A DNA stretch of 64,000 nucleotides, taken from Saturnia japonica. Lineage: Eukaryota; Arthropoda; Insecta; Lepidoptera; Saturniidae. Below, piece after piece: positions 50,665 to 61,422 of the stretch. The notes under the pieces were generated by a model that did not search any database, was not told where the DNA came from, and saw nothing but the letters and a program-made list of their open reading frames with translations. A program made the position numbers and the translations under genes. Where the stretch lies: the NCBI GenBank assembly GCA_033032175.1, contig CM065320.1:9300001-9364000 (forward strand), given 5' to 3'. How positions within the stretch are numbered: position 1 is the stretch's first letter; every line of letters begins with the position of its first letter.

Positions 50665-52230
50665 AGTTTACAAATATAATGTGACTTCTTCAAAACAATA
50701 TAAAAACACTCGAAAATTCTAAGACTGCATGAACTGTAGTACACAGACACTGTAAATACGGACTATACGGGAGTACTTTCATAAATAAATCCGACAATTG
50801 CGTAGGTAACTATAGTAAGTATAGCAATGGATAACCAGATAGTTTTATTTTTATTCATACGAAATCACGTTCTCAACTTCAGCTGTTGTCTTATCAGTAG
50901 TTTCTCTTTCTTACAAATAGAAGTTTTATGATAACAAAACGTGTGTGAAAGAAACAAAATGATTTTACGACTTCTTGCAGAAATAGTGATGCGCAATGAG
51001 CATTGTCCATGGTAACGTGCGCAATTTATAAATGTCAAATCAATATTACAATTAATAAAAGTGAAATATAAATAATATAAATATAGTGGTACTTTATGAA
51101 TGTGCTTTTTATAAAACAAAATTAATTTTAAACCAGAACTTGTATGTATTATTTTAATTGTTTATATTATATAGAGAATTATAATAATAGTTTTCTGGTT
51201 CAGGTAGAAGATAGGTACCATGCTGTGGTATCTTCGAACAACGTTTTTTATTATTATTTAGCGACATCTTTCGAAGATAATTGATATATCTACGACAGAT
51301 TTTCATTACATTGGGTCATAATATTATCAGTACGAACCACGAACCTATTAGTTACTACTTTATTAATAGAACTTTATATCTTCACTTTACTACATACTAC
51401 ATATATAGAAAAAAGTTAAAAGATAACAATTATAAAGTTCTGTGCTAGACTTAAATTTTTTTTACCATTTTTACCAGATCAGGACATTTCCTCCATATTA
51501 TAAGATTATTATAAAAGAGTTTAGAGAAAATCTTTAAACATATATGGAGATAAATTATGAGGTAATAAAATATAACAAATGAAACAGGGTTTTTAGCATA
51601 GTAAAATACGTAGTAACAAATAATATTGTAAATGACCATACTATTTTGGAGGGTTTTATATCTAAATCTCAAAATTTGGGGAATTTGTAGCTTAGGTTAG
51701 TGATTAACACATTTCTTCCTTTGGCAACATTTAAAAAATGTCTAGGTACCTGTTTGGATGCGCATGCATTTTTTCGTGTAAATTATTATCAGTGATTTGA
51801 ACAGTAGTTTGAGGTTTTAAAAACTTTACGGAAAGTGTGTGTGTGTGTTATTGGCGTCGAATTGAGTTATCTTTCGTCCGAACTTAAGAACTGTTATTAG
51901 TGTTAGGTTAGGTTAGAATTTGAGTCAGGACTTCATAAGTATGTACGTCATATGTTTATATAATACAATAAATATATTACTATTCTCTGCAATGAAATTG
52001 TTTTAATTAGAGTAAATACCCTATAAATAAAAATAAATATTTAACTGATCTACGTTCGTATAAGTACACTTATTTAAAGTATATCCACGAGATGGAGGCG
52101 CTCAAAATAAAAGTATATTTTTGACATGCCCATCTATTTCCGTATATTCATATTAATCTATGATAGGTACCTACCTATATAAAGGCAATGAAATAATATA
52201 ATCGTTCATAGGTACCTACGATGAAGTAAG
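50665..52230. other. Lobe 5' flank
   Basis: AT-rich, with the presumed Lobe 5' UTR and promoter at the left edge. No clear core promoter motif. Contains TTAGGTTAGGTTAG at 51903-51916. Confidence 0.4.
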
Positions 52231-52853
52231 TATAATGGCCGCTCCAGAATCGGACCGTGAAGTCGCGGCGAGAAACCACGTCGTGAACTCCGCACGACGC
52301 GTATTATTTTACACATTCACAATATTCACAGTCGGAATCACGCACTGGTACTAAATGGACGTAACTTCAGCTGCTGCGTCTTTGAATCTATGTGCACTGG
52401 CATTTTCTAATAATTTGCTTAATAAAGATACAAAACAAACACAAGAAAAGCAGATGCTGGATAACAAGTATACATCTCAACAGAACAAATTAATTATGCT
52501 TTCGACATGTTTATTTTCACATGATACACCTACCTAAAGTACCGTAAAAACTGGCAATATTATCATCATGAATGTTGAATAAATTAAACATCTAAAAGAA
52601 TTATGACAATACGGTATGTATGTTTAGCATATTCAATTTATAACGAATCGAATTGCGTCGCCATGAATGTGAATAAGCGTACACGCTGTTCGCATTGCGT
52701 GACCGCGAATCCTTTGATAGGGACAAAAAAAATCGACTCAGAACGGAAACCGAGACGCGAATAGGCGTGAACAGGCGTGAAAAATCCATCCACTTTTGCG
52801 TTCACGCCGTTTCACGGAGGCTCGAGTAGTGAGTCTGGAGCGGCCATATTATA
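52231..52853. mobile_element. Non-autonomous TIR element (about 620 bp)
   Basis: ATGGCCGCTCCAGA at the left (52235-52248) and TCTGGAGCGGCCAT at the right (52834-52847) are exact complements, inside TATA-rich borders. The interior contains two runs of GGCGTGAACAGGCGTGAAAA type. No coding capacity. Confidence 0.8.
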
Positions 52854-53852
52854 ATCTGAGGGCAATACCTAAATAAAATCTGAAAATATGTGGCCTGAGT
52901 TGCCAATTTAATAAATAATCTGTCACTGTCAATGAGATATTGTCAACTGAACCTTGTCAAGCAACAACCAGAGGCAAATAAATAATTAACACCCTCATAG
53001 TTGTAGGAGGTCGAGGTACCCTTGTCTCTGCTATAGCCTTTATACAACTGCTATACAAATAATAAATGTATTCAGTAGACAGTGTTGCCACTTTAGCCAC
53101 CTTTTAGCTAGATCTGGCTACATTTTGAGATTTTGCAGCTACCAAAAAATTCATCGGTAGCTAAATAATTTAGACTCTGTTTCTAGCTACTTTTAAATTA
53201 TATAGTTAGTACTAGTAGTGGTAGTAGTTTAATACTTTTAAATTACTCTATATTTTGATAAAGTTTTCAGAGTCCTATGAAAAACCCCAAGTACCCAAAC
53301 CTTCGATGTCAACAACTGGTATTTGACTGCTATATTTTATAAGTGACCAGCGGTGTCCTCGCGGCTATACGCGTTTTAAATTACGCAGTAGTAATATCAT
53401 TTTATACATATTGTTGACAGTTCATATAGATGGTATATTGAGGAATGCTATGTACTTCCCGGGTACAACTTTCATCAAATTAGGTTGAGGAATTAATAAA
53501 AATGTTTATTCTTTGCATATTTATGAAATTACGTATGCATCCCGTCTACGAAACATTGTCAAAAGCGGTTGATGATTATTGAAAATATTTTTTTTTTTAC
53601 AATCCTTATAGCCTACCATTCTACTTATACTTCCCTTGTACAAAATTTCATGAAAATCAGTGAAGAATTAATAAAAATTGAATTTTTTTACATTCTTATT
53701 TTACAATTCCCAATAGTTTTATTATAAATCCTCATTATCTATCATTCATGGAATTGCTTATACTTCCTTTGGGGACTACTGGACACTCTAGAATTTTGGG
53801 TTAGTATAAATGAAACGTCCAATCAGAAAGTTGAATATAAAGTATATTTGTT

Positions 53853-54330
53853 AATTTTTTTTTTTTAGCTCTGACTACACTGTTCGCCTTAGGGCCCTAA
53901 AGCCGCTGCGGCTTTTACAGCTTCACCGGACTTGGGGGCGAGCGCAGAGGGCACTCAGCCGCGAAAGTTATTAGGACGACTCGCACGAGGAAGCCAAAGT
54001 GGCCGGACCTCGGCTCGGGCGGTCGTTGCGTACGCAAATAAGTCGCGAACTAACTGAATCCCTACACCTGCGATTCGAGCTAACTAAATTATACTCATAG
54101 GCACGATCCCTTCCTCCTGGGAGGAAGGAAGGAAACATGCGTATGTGTATTTAGTTAACGGAAATGTTTTCTACACTAACTAGCGCAAAAAAAAAAAAAA
54201 AAAAAAGGTCCCTCACAGAATCTATGTACCTATGTGATGTGCACGTGTGTGTGTTCATACGTGTGTAATGTTGTATGTAGGTAACTAAGTGATGCACGTA
54301 TAGTGTCACTTGTATCGCGCGGGCGGTTAC
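53853..54330 (-). mobile_element. Non-LTR retroelement 3' tail, minus-strand copy
   Basis: Runs on the minus strand from the CCGCCCGCGCGATACAAGTG block to a poly(A) ending at 53853. It is an inverted near-copy of 55814-56313 and shares its last 80 bases with the insert at 3873-3956. Its 5' side joins another poly(A) (T run at 54331-54341) belonging to the adjoining element part. Confidence 0.85.
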
Positions 54331-54930
54331 TTTTTTTTTTTAACCTGGAGAAACCCGCCATGGGTACACACCCGCGTGGGGGGACGAGTGGTTATGTGAG
54401 ACTCCTACTCACTAAAACTCCACGGTGTACCATCGGCCGCCATAGCGGGACGCCGCGGGCAATGCGGTTGCTATCTGCCGCGACACCCCGACGGCTGGCC
54501 CCAGTCGGGCCCCGGCGCTAAAGAGAGACAGTCTGGTACAACCCCGACTGTCTCTCAAACGGCTGAACCAGTGCAATGGGAAGCAACTCCCGACCCGTCT
54601 CCCCTTAGTCCAGCAAGGGCAGAGGAAAGCAGCGGTTAAGCACCCCCACCTACTGCCCATCGTCTACGCAAATGTCCTGCGACTACTTCCTCCCTGGACA
54701 CGGAGTCGTCAAGTCCGATGATGCGGACTTCCGATGGCTTGATGGGTCTACCAACAGTAGCAACTCCCGCCAACGCCACCTCGAGGCACTGTGCCAATTT
54801 ATCAGCCTGTTCAGCACCTTGAGGGCCAGGGATCTCAACAACCCTGGCCCCCGTAGCGGTCTTCCGGACCGACAAATCCTGGATGCCCAGGCTGGGTAAA
54901 TCGGAAGCTAGCCTCGCCCTTAGAAAAGCC

Positions 54931-56313
54931 ACTTTATAAGTCACCCCCTGAGCTCAAATGTAGAATCCAAAGAGCCGTGACCACTCTCGGGAAGTGGTTT
55001 AACGACTGGCGAATAGCCATAAACCTCACGAAGAGCGCAGCGGTGCTCTTCGACCAAACCGCCTCACAGATACCGAAAAAACACAAAGATCATCCCCTTG
55101 AACTCTTCGGTAATCCGATCCCCTGGGTAAAGGAGACCAAATATCTAGGTGTAACCCTAGATAGTAGACTCTCCTTTATACGCCACATCACTCTGGTTAG
55201 GAAAAGGGCCGCCTGGACCCTCGCCCGATTGCATCCTCTGTTATGTGCTGCAAGAAAATGTCCACGAGACACAAGCTTACGCTCTACAAGATGTGTATCC
55301 GACCGATTATGACATATAGCTGCGTTGTGTTCGCACATATGTCAAGATATAATTGGAAACGCTTACAAGCCATCCAGAATAGGTTTCTTCACCGCCTTAC
55401 CGGCGCCCCTAGGTATGTTCGTGTGGAGGATCTCCATAGAGATATGGACCTTCCTTCGATACATGCCTATGTCAAACACCTTTCTCGCTCTTATATCGAC
55501 ACCGCATCGAACCACGCGAATCCCCTAATAAAAGCGGCAGCTTCATATGTTCCCGACCCCAACGCCTGCCGGAGAAAACGCCGGCCGCGTAATATATTCA
55601 CAGACCCGCTCGACCAAGCCGAAACAGCTAACGCGTTCTACGCCAACGTCTATCCAAACAGAGCGTGCCACCGCCCACGCCCGCGTAACCACCGTTCTCT
55701 CCGCAGAGGACGGGCGGTTAACTTCGCTCCCGCACACCCGTCACGTCCACCCTCTCTAGCGGCAACCCAAGCCTAGGTCCGTTCCTCGGTGTGAAAACCT
55801 TGGGTCAGGCAGCCGCCCGCGCGATACAAAGTGACACTATACGTGCAACACTTAGCTACCCACACACAACATTACACACGTATGAACACACACACGTGCA
55901 CACCACACAGGCACATAGGTTCTGTAAGGGACCTTTTTGTTTTTTTTTTTCGCTAGTTAGACTAATGCGCTAGTTAGTGTAGAAAAACCATTCCGATTAT
56001 TAAATACACATACGCATGGTCCACTCCTTCCTCCCAGGAGGAGGGGAACGTGCATATGAGTATATATTAGTTAGTTCGAATTCTCTAGGATTAGGGAATT
56101 AGTTAGATCGCGACTTTTTCGCATTCGCGACGACCGCCCGAGCCGAAGTTCGGCCACTCTGGCACCCTCGTGTGGGTCGTCACAAACTTTCGCGGCTGAG
56201 TGCCCTAAGCGCTCGCCCCCAAGTCCGGTGAAGCTGTAAAAGCCGCAGCGGCTCTGGTGTAGGATAGGGCTCCTAAGGCTAACAGAATAGTCAGTTATAA
56301 AAAAAAAAAAAAA
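54931..56313 (+). mobile_element. 5'-truncated Jockey-type retroelement inserted into the minus-strand copy
   Basis: Contains the C-terminal part of a reverse transcriptase, a 3' UTR and a poly(A) tail. The 7-bp AAAAGCC occurs at both ends (54924-54930 and 56314-56320). Removing the insert with one copy of the repeat reconnects the ORF1 frame of the surrounding minus-strand element. That identifies the order of events: minus-strand element first, plus-strand element second. Confidence 0.85.
54940..55776 (+). pseudogene. Jockey-type reverse transcriptase, C-terminal part, frameshifted
   Basis: First segment (to about 55245): PPELKCRIQRAVTTLGKWF, LTKSAAVLF, and VKETKYLGVTLDSRLSF, the conserved end of the RT domain. 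Second segment in another frame (55243-55776): HKLTLYKMCIRPIMTYSCVV, LQAIQNRFLHRLTGAPRYVR, DLHRDMDLPSIHAYVKHLS and a basic tail RRKRRPRNIFTDP. One frame change at about 55240-55250. The catalytic core is missing because of 5' truncation. Confidence 0.85.
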
Positions 56314-57889
56314 AAAAGCCGTCGTGGCAGGAAGCCGTGCCCAATCCATTCCTAGAACAGGCATCTGGGAAGACGTTGTCGGCTCAGCCACCGCAGCGCG
56401 GGGTGCAGCTCTCGCGCGAGATGCAGGCTTGGAACCTAAGGTTCTCTGTTGCTCGGTGTCACCCACCGTCCGCCTCCGGTCTGCAGCCAAAGACGGACGA
56501 GTCGATGGAACCAAGCGGTCTTCCATCATCACCAGGCGGGCGCTCAACTCTCCAACATATTCATACATGCTGCAGAGTAACCAACATAAGAAATGAAATA
56601 ATAACTCTTGTTTAGGTGTATAAACGACAGTACATATAACTGACAGTATAAAGTGGAGAAACTCGCACTCGCGAAGTTAACCTTGCCGAACAGTTTGGCG
56701 TTTTTTAACGCTGACGAAAAAGTTACGTAAACTACAATTAGTTGTAAAACTCACACTAAACACACAGAAGTGAAAAGGGAAAATTGTACAGGGTTGTCAA
56801 AAACGTAATATATTTTTCTAATAGTAAACATACAAAAATTGAAAAAGACACTATATTTCACTTGATAATGGCAGTAATAGTTTTCATTAAAGAGTATTAG
56901 TTGCTAAGTTAGGAAGAGTAAGAAGAAAAATTGGAAAGTTCTCTTTCAAGTTACACAAAATGAACATAGGTATTAATTCATTCGATTTTAAAATGATGTG
57001 GGCTACAAATTTATTATATTGCAATTAACCCTTTTTATTCAGTTTCAACTGATATTCAAGAAATTTTATAGATTTAATATGTTTTGGAGCTGGCATCGGT
57101 ATTTTCGTAACATTTTATCTTATCTGCTCTTACAACTTGTTCTTTTTTCCGGTTTTCATGGAAAAAGGAAAAGGTATTATGTGATGTTTACATAGATAAA
57201 CCGAAACCATGCACTGCCACTGCAAGCAGCAAGTTTCTGTCTTTGTGTTTGTTTGTAGTTTGTAAACCTTGTCTACCATAGTCAATTTTGATCCTGTTTG
57301 ACTGAGCTGAGTGGTATATAAAACTAGGTGAATAAATAGATACTGCGTGTCGGTAGAGAAAGTAATTAACATTAATAGTTCTGTTAATATTGTCTATACT
57401 ACTATTATAAATAGGAAAGATTTGATTGTTTGTTTGCATTAAATAGGCTCAGAAACTGCTGAATCGATTTGAAAAAGTTTTTCACTGTTGGGAAGTTCAC
57501 TATCCCAAAGTGACATAGGCTATATTAAATTTTCAAAAAGTTAGGGATCATTACTAAAGCTCAAATAATGTAACTCAAGGTGTAAAAAAAATACCTAAAA
57601 TTTTCTTACATCGCGTACGCGGCAAAAATTATTGATGATAGAATAAAATAATGTAAAACAACTTTGCAGAACACATTATTATTTATAAAAAGTGTTGCGA
57701 CAGCATATCTCTAACTATTATAATTATGCCACAATAAGTGTTCTTTTATTTTAAAATTTTATTTCACAAAACGATCCGATATTGTACTATATCGTAACAA
57801 AAAATATGGTGCACGGATCATGCGGAGAGCATAGTTAAACAGCACCATGTATGAAAAACGGTATCTGATTAAAAAAAGTACCCTCGACG

Positions 57890-59260
57890 TTAAATCAACG
57901 GTAACCAAACCGGAGAGGACGGATATGCAGTTTATCGTCGTCGTGACGCCGAAAATAGAGGACAGTGCGCTATGCTAAATATCAGAGGAAGTAGGTTCAA
58001 TATAGATAATAGATGGATTGTCCCTTATTCTGAATTATTGTGTAGGACGTTTAACGCTCACATAAATGTGGAGTATTGCCACTTAGTTCAAACCATCAAA
58101 TACATTTGCAAATATATAACGGATCTGACCAAGCTACTTTTAGCGTCATAAACCCAAATGGAAACTACCTGAATGGCTGGTACATCCGAAGCTGTCTGGC
58201 GAATATTCGAATTTCCGATCCACGAGCGGCATCCTACAGTCTTGATTTAGCTGTCAACTTAGAAAATGGCCAAAGCGTTTATTTTACCGCAGTAACAGCT
58301 GAACAAGTGGCCCAAAACCCACGTGAAACTACTTTGCTGGCTTTCTTTGAGCTCTACAATGAAGGTAAATTCACAAAGACACTTCTATACCTACCACGAA
58401 GTCCCGCAATACTACACATGGGCTAATAATAAATTCATAAGAAGGAGGCGTGGTGTGGATGTAGTTGGCCATCCAGGCATAAAGATGCCGCTTTAGGAAG
58501 AGTCTACGGTGTACATCCTTCTCAATCAAAGTGTTTTTATCTTAGGATGTTACTACATCACATTCGCGGTCCAACCTCGTTCGAGTACTTAAAAACCATT
58601 GAGGGAGTTCTCAAAGAGACGTATCAAGCAGCTTGCCACTCCAAATTTATGCAGAAATCGTGATATCCTTTTGGAAATGTCTCTAGACCATATAGTCAAT
58701 AATTTAGAAATTTTAATACATCTGGTATACGCTGACATTGTAATTTTGCACGAAAGGGACTTTCGTTGGTTGTGTTCTAGGGCAATAGTGACACCTAGGA
58801 AGGATATGGTGAAAGAAATAAACAATTTAATTATTCAAAAAGTCCCCGGCCAAATAAAAAAAAAATCGGTTGTCTGTAAAGTCGGTTTACTGACGATAGT
58901 TAAACGTGACAACGTCATAAGAAAATACTGATGGAATGGTATCATTTTAATGCAATGCAAGACAGATGTCGAACACTGCCGAACGCGGAGGCCGATTGTG
59001 CCTCTTTGTCGCTCGTTCCGCGCTCTCGCTTGCACTTCAAGCCTTAAATGGAACGCCTCAGAGCGAGGTAACGCTGTATGAGTCATGTTTTTTCGTGCGT
59101 GCAGCCGGCTCCATCGAATTATAAAACGTTGTCACGTCAAAAATTACAAATCAATCGACACTGTAACTAATATCGAAGAAGCAGTCCGTTACCTACAGGA
59201 GTTTTTAAATTGTCTAAACTGTTCTGGACTGCCACCACATGAATTGACGTTAAAAAGCAG
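57890..59260 (+). pseudogene. Helitron Rep-helicase protein fragments
   Basis: Frames in order: YRRRDAEN...; NIDNRWIVPYSELLCRTFNA and HINVEYC with QTIKYICKYI (region after Rep); GSDQATFSVINPNGNY; AVWRIFEFPIHERHPTV; VYFTAVTAEQVAQNPRETTL; HEVPQYYTWANNKFIRRRRG; TVYI/YYITF; helicase part WLCSRAIVTPRKDMVKEINN; and YKSIDTVTNIEEAVRYLQEF with GLPPHELTLK near 59150-59258. Frameshifts, deletions and one nested insertion (about 58856-59137) break it. Rep catalytic residues are not visible. Confidence 0.85.
58856..59137. repeat. Repeat nested in the Helitron helicase
   Basis: Interrupts the helicase between KVPGQ and YKSIDTV. Contains CGTGACAACGT (about 58906) and its complement ACGTTGTCACG near the other end. 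Part of it is inverted-repeated at 47140-47240. Confidence 0.65.
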
Positions 59261-59573
59261 CTAAATAAAACAACGTCAAATATCGTTTACTGGGAAGCTC
59301 TGACTCAATAAATTGAATGGCTTTTGTTTTATATATATGAACTTTCTACAAAAATAAAAAAAAATAAAAATTAAATACATAACAAAAAATATACATATAT
59401 AAAATACTAACAAAAAAGTCATTAAAATAAATAAAATACTAATATTCAAACTTTCTTTATAATTTTCTTTTTTTAGTAGCCTGACGCAAATTAAAGGTCT
59501 ATTCGTGGGTATTATAATTTTTAATTTTGAAATTTTTGTTAAACACCGGTGCGAAGCCGGGGCGGGCCGCTAG

Positions 59574-61422
59574 TTCAATATAAATCTATGTAAATGAGTG
59601 CAGGTAAGTACTCATTTATCGCATAAATGTTATTTTTTAAGCAATCTTGGTAACTTTTCGCTATCGTGCACTGACAGCACTGAAGAGTACATTTTGGGCA
59701 AATAGGGATGCAGCGTGTTTGGAATAAGTTCATAGTCGCATCGTACGATACCGCGATCGCTGTGCTTGGTGAATTGTATGCGCGAGGGCAATCGTTCTGC
59801 GCAAGCGCCGCGTTGCCCCACCCCCCGTGGTTCGTCCGACGGCTTTGATCGTCACATAACAGACCGCTGAGTGCTATGCTACAGTACTCCTGCGTGCTGT
59901 GTAGTGCAGCGGCCAGCGTTACGTCACTCCGGACGTTCGGTGAAGCGCTACGTCAGACACCGCTTTGTGCTTTGATACCGTGAGCTCGCATTTTTGTTTG
60001 TTATATGCGCGACGTCATTACTGACGTTTGGTGAAGCGCTACGTTATAGTCCGCCGAGTGTTTTGATACATGGTGTTAAATGTTATTTTGTATAACTGGA
60101 GTTGGTGTACCAGGAGTTTTGCTGAACTCATTGCTTAAGTGAGTGTCCTATGAGATCTGAGGCTGCTACACACAAATACATACAGTTCACTCCACAAACA
60201 CAAATACCTCACATTCTGTCGATGTCGACGGGGCAAGGTCAAGGTCGCCGCCCGCTCCTGATGTTGTAAGTCTTTTTTCTTTTGTTTGTTCTTACATTGT
60301 TTACTGTATATCGCAGCAATAGTGTACGAGGGAGATTGATTCGCGATAGATAATTAAATTAAGGGCTCAGCACATATATTGCGCCTCCCGTCAGCTACAC
60401 AACGATACTAGCACAGAACATTGATACTTGTATATTGTATCATAGACTTGACTTGATTCTGTATCAGAGGACAAGTATCGATATCCACTAGGAATTGTTG
60501 AAAAAGTATTGATACTTACTCGTATTGAAAGTTACTCGTATAGTTTTTTTTAAGACAATATACCGGATACGAGTGTTTAATTATTTTAATTTTCCATTAT
60601 CTCTCAAACTATGCATCTAAACTACATTTTGTAAAAGGCAAATATGTATTATCTTCATAAAATAGTTTTATAATGAAGTAACCTTTGTTCGTAACATTTA
60701 TCATGCAACGCTTAAAAAGAATGCTCATAAATCAGTTTTTAATTTCAACAAAAAAATTCCAAGTTCACCTTTATAGAAATGTATTGTGTAAAATTCATTC
60801 TTTGGTAATGTGTAACCGATTCCCAATTTCCCAATCTTTTGCGCCTGTTTCTATAACGTTAAGTGATTTGATATTTTACTATACATCCAATCGGTTCAAT
60901 TATAATATACAAACGTGACATGGCCTCATGCCATCTCACATTGTACAATAAAATTGATAGTCGGGTAATTCATCAACCATAGATTGTATAAACATTGTGT
61001 GTATCACAGTGTGTATATCATACGCTTATTGAGTACAAAGGTGCCACTGCATAATAGAAAAGTTATAGACATATTTTTTTAAATTGTAATATTTATGTTA
61101 CGAGCGAGTACGAGTAATTTCCACCGATACCTACTCGATACTCAGTTACAAAGCATTGATACAAAAATTATTTGGAATTGAATGATAAGTACGAGTTTTA
61201 CTCGTATTGTTTCATCCCTAGCCCCTAGGCAAGTCTGGTTTGGCGACGGCGAGTGGGGTAGATACGTGGCGATGGGACTTGTATTTTGTAAATTTGTGAA
61301 GACTTTATTTCATTTCATTGTTTTTTGTGAATTGAAACAGTTCTGACTTCTAACATACGGGGCTCACATTAATTTAATATTAAAAAATATATATCGAGAA
61401 TATTGTGTCAATAAAGTTTAAA
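59574..61422. other. 5' flank of CARS with degenerate repeats
   Basis: Two similar 50-base blocks (GACGTT[C/T]GGTGAAGCGCTACGT at 59932 and 60023) form a short tandem array of period 91. The stretch 60400-61225 holds several TACTCGTA / TACGAGTA blocks and ends CGTATTGTTTCATCCCTAG, perhaps a hAT-type non-autonomous element. No core promoter motif identified. Confidence 0.4.

Larger units (their letters stand above)
54331..56570 (-). mobile_element. Non-LTR element carrying a gag-like ORF1, split by a later insertion
   Basis: On the minus strand the ORF1 N-terminus (from about 56568: LVMMEDRLVPSTRPSLAADR) stops at 56320. It resumes at about 54927 with LRARLASDLPSLGIQDLS, VEIPGPQGAEQADKLAQCLE and VRIIGLDDSV, typical of the gag-like ORF1 of Jockey-type LINEs. 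Downstream 54640-54331 is a noncoding tail with poly(A). No ORF2 of this copy is present between ORF1 and tail, so it is internally deleted or truncated. The interruption is the plus-strand element 54931-56313. Confidence 0.75.
57393..59573 (+). mobile_element. Decayed Helitron with Rep/helicase remains
   Basis: 5' end TCTATACTACTATTATAAAT with the typical GAAACTGCTGAATCGATTTG block; 3' end GAAGCCGGGGCGGGCCGCTAG followed by T. The base before the 5' TC is G, not the usual A. Between them are fragments of a Helitron helicase protein (57890-59260) and a nested repeat. At 2.2 kb it is internally deleted compared with autonomous Helitrons. Confidence 0.85.

Noticed and set aside
51003..51030. A second X-box upstream of Lobe (GTTACCATGGACAA on the minus strand)
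   Set aside because: Only the first half-site fits; the second half departs from RGYAAC, and Lobe is not a known ciliary gene.
51903..51916. Telomere-like TTAGG repeats
   Set aside because: Fewer than three units; too short to mean an interstitial telomere.
56324..56615. Two plus-strand open frames at 56.3-56.6 kb
   Set aside because: They lie opposite the gag-like ORF1 of the minus-strand retroelement.
58076..58426. A free-standing 116-codon gene
   Set aside because: It is an internal piece of the Helitron helicase protein with the start codon outside the family frame.
61405..61422. CARS start at GTG 61405
   Set aside because: Eukaryotic cytoplasmic start at GTG is not expected, and the ATG at 61423 gives the conserved N-terminus.
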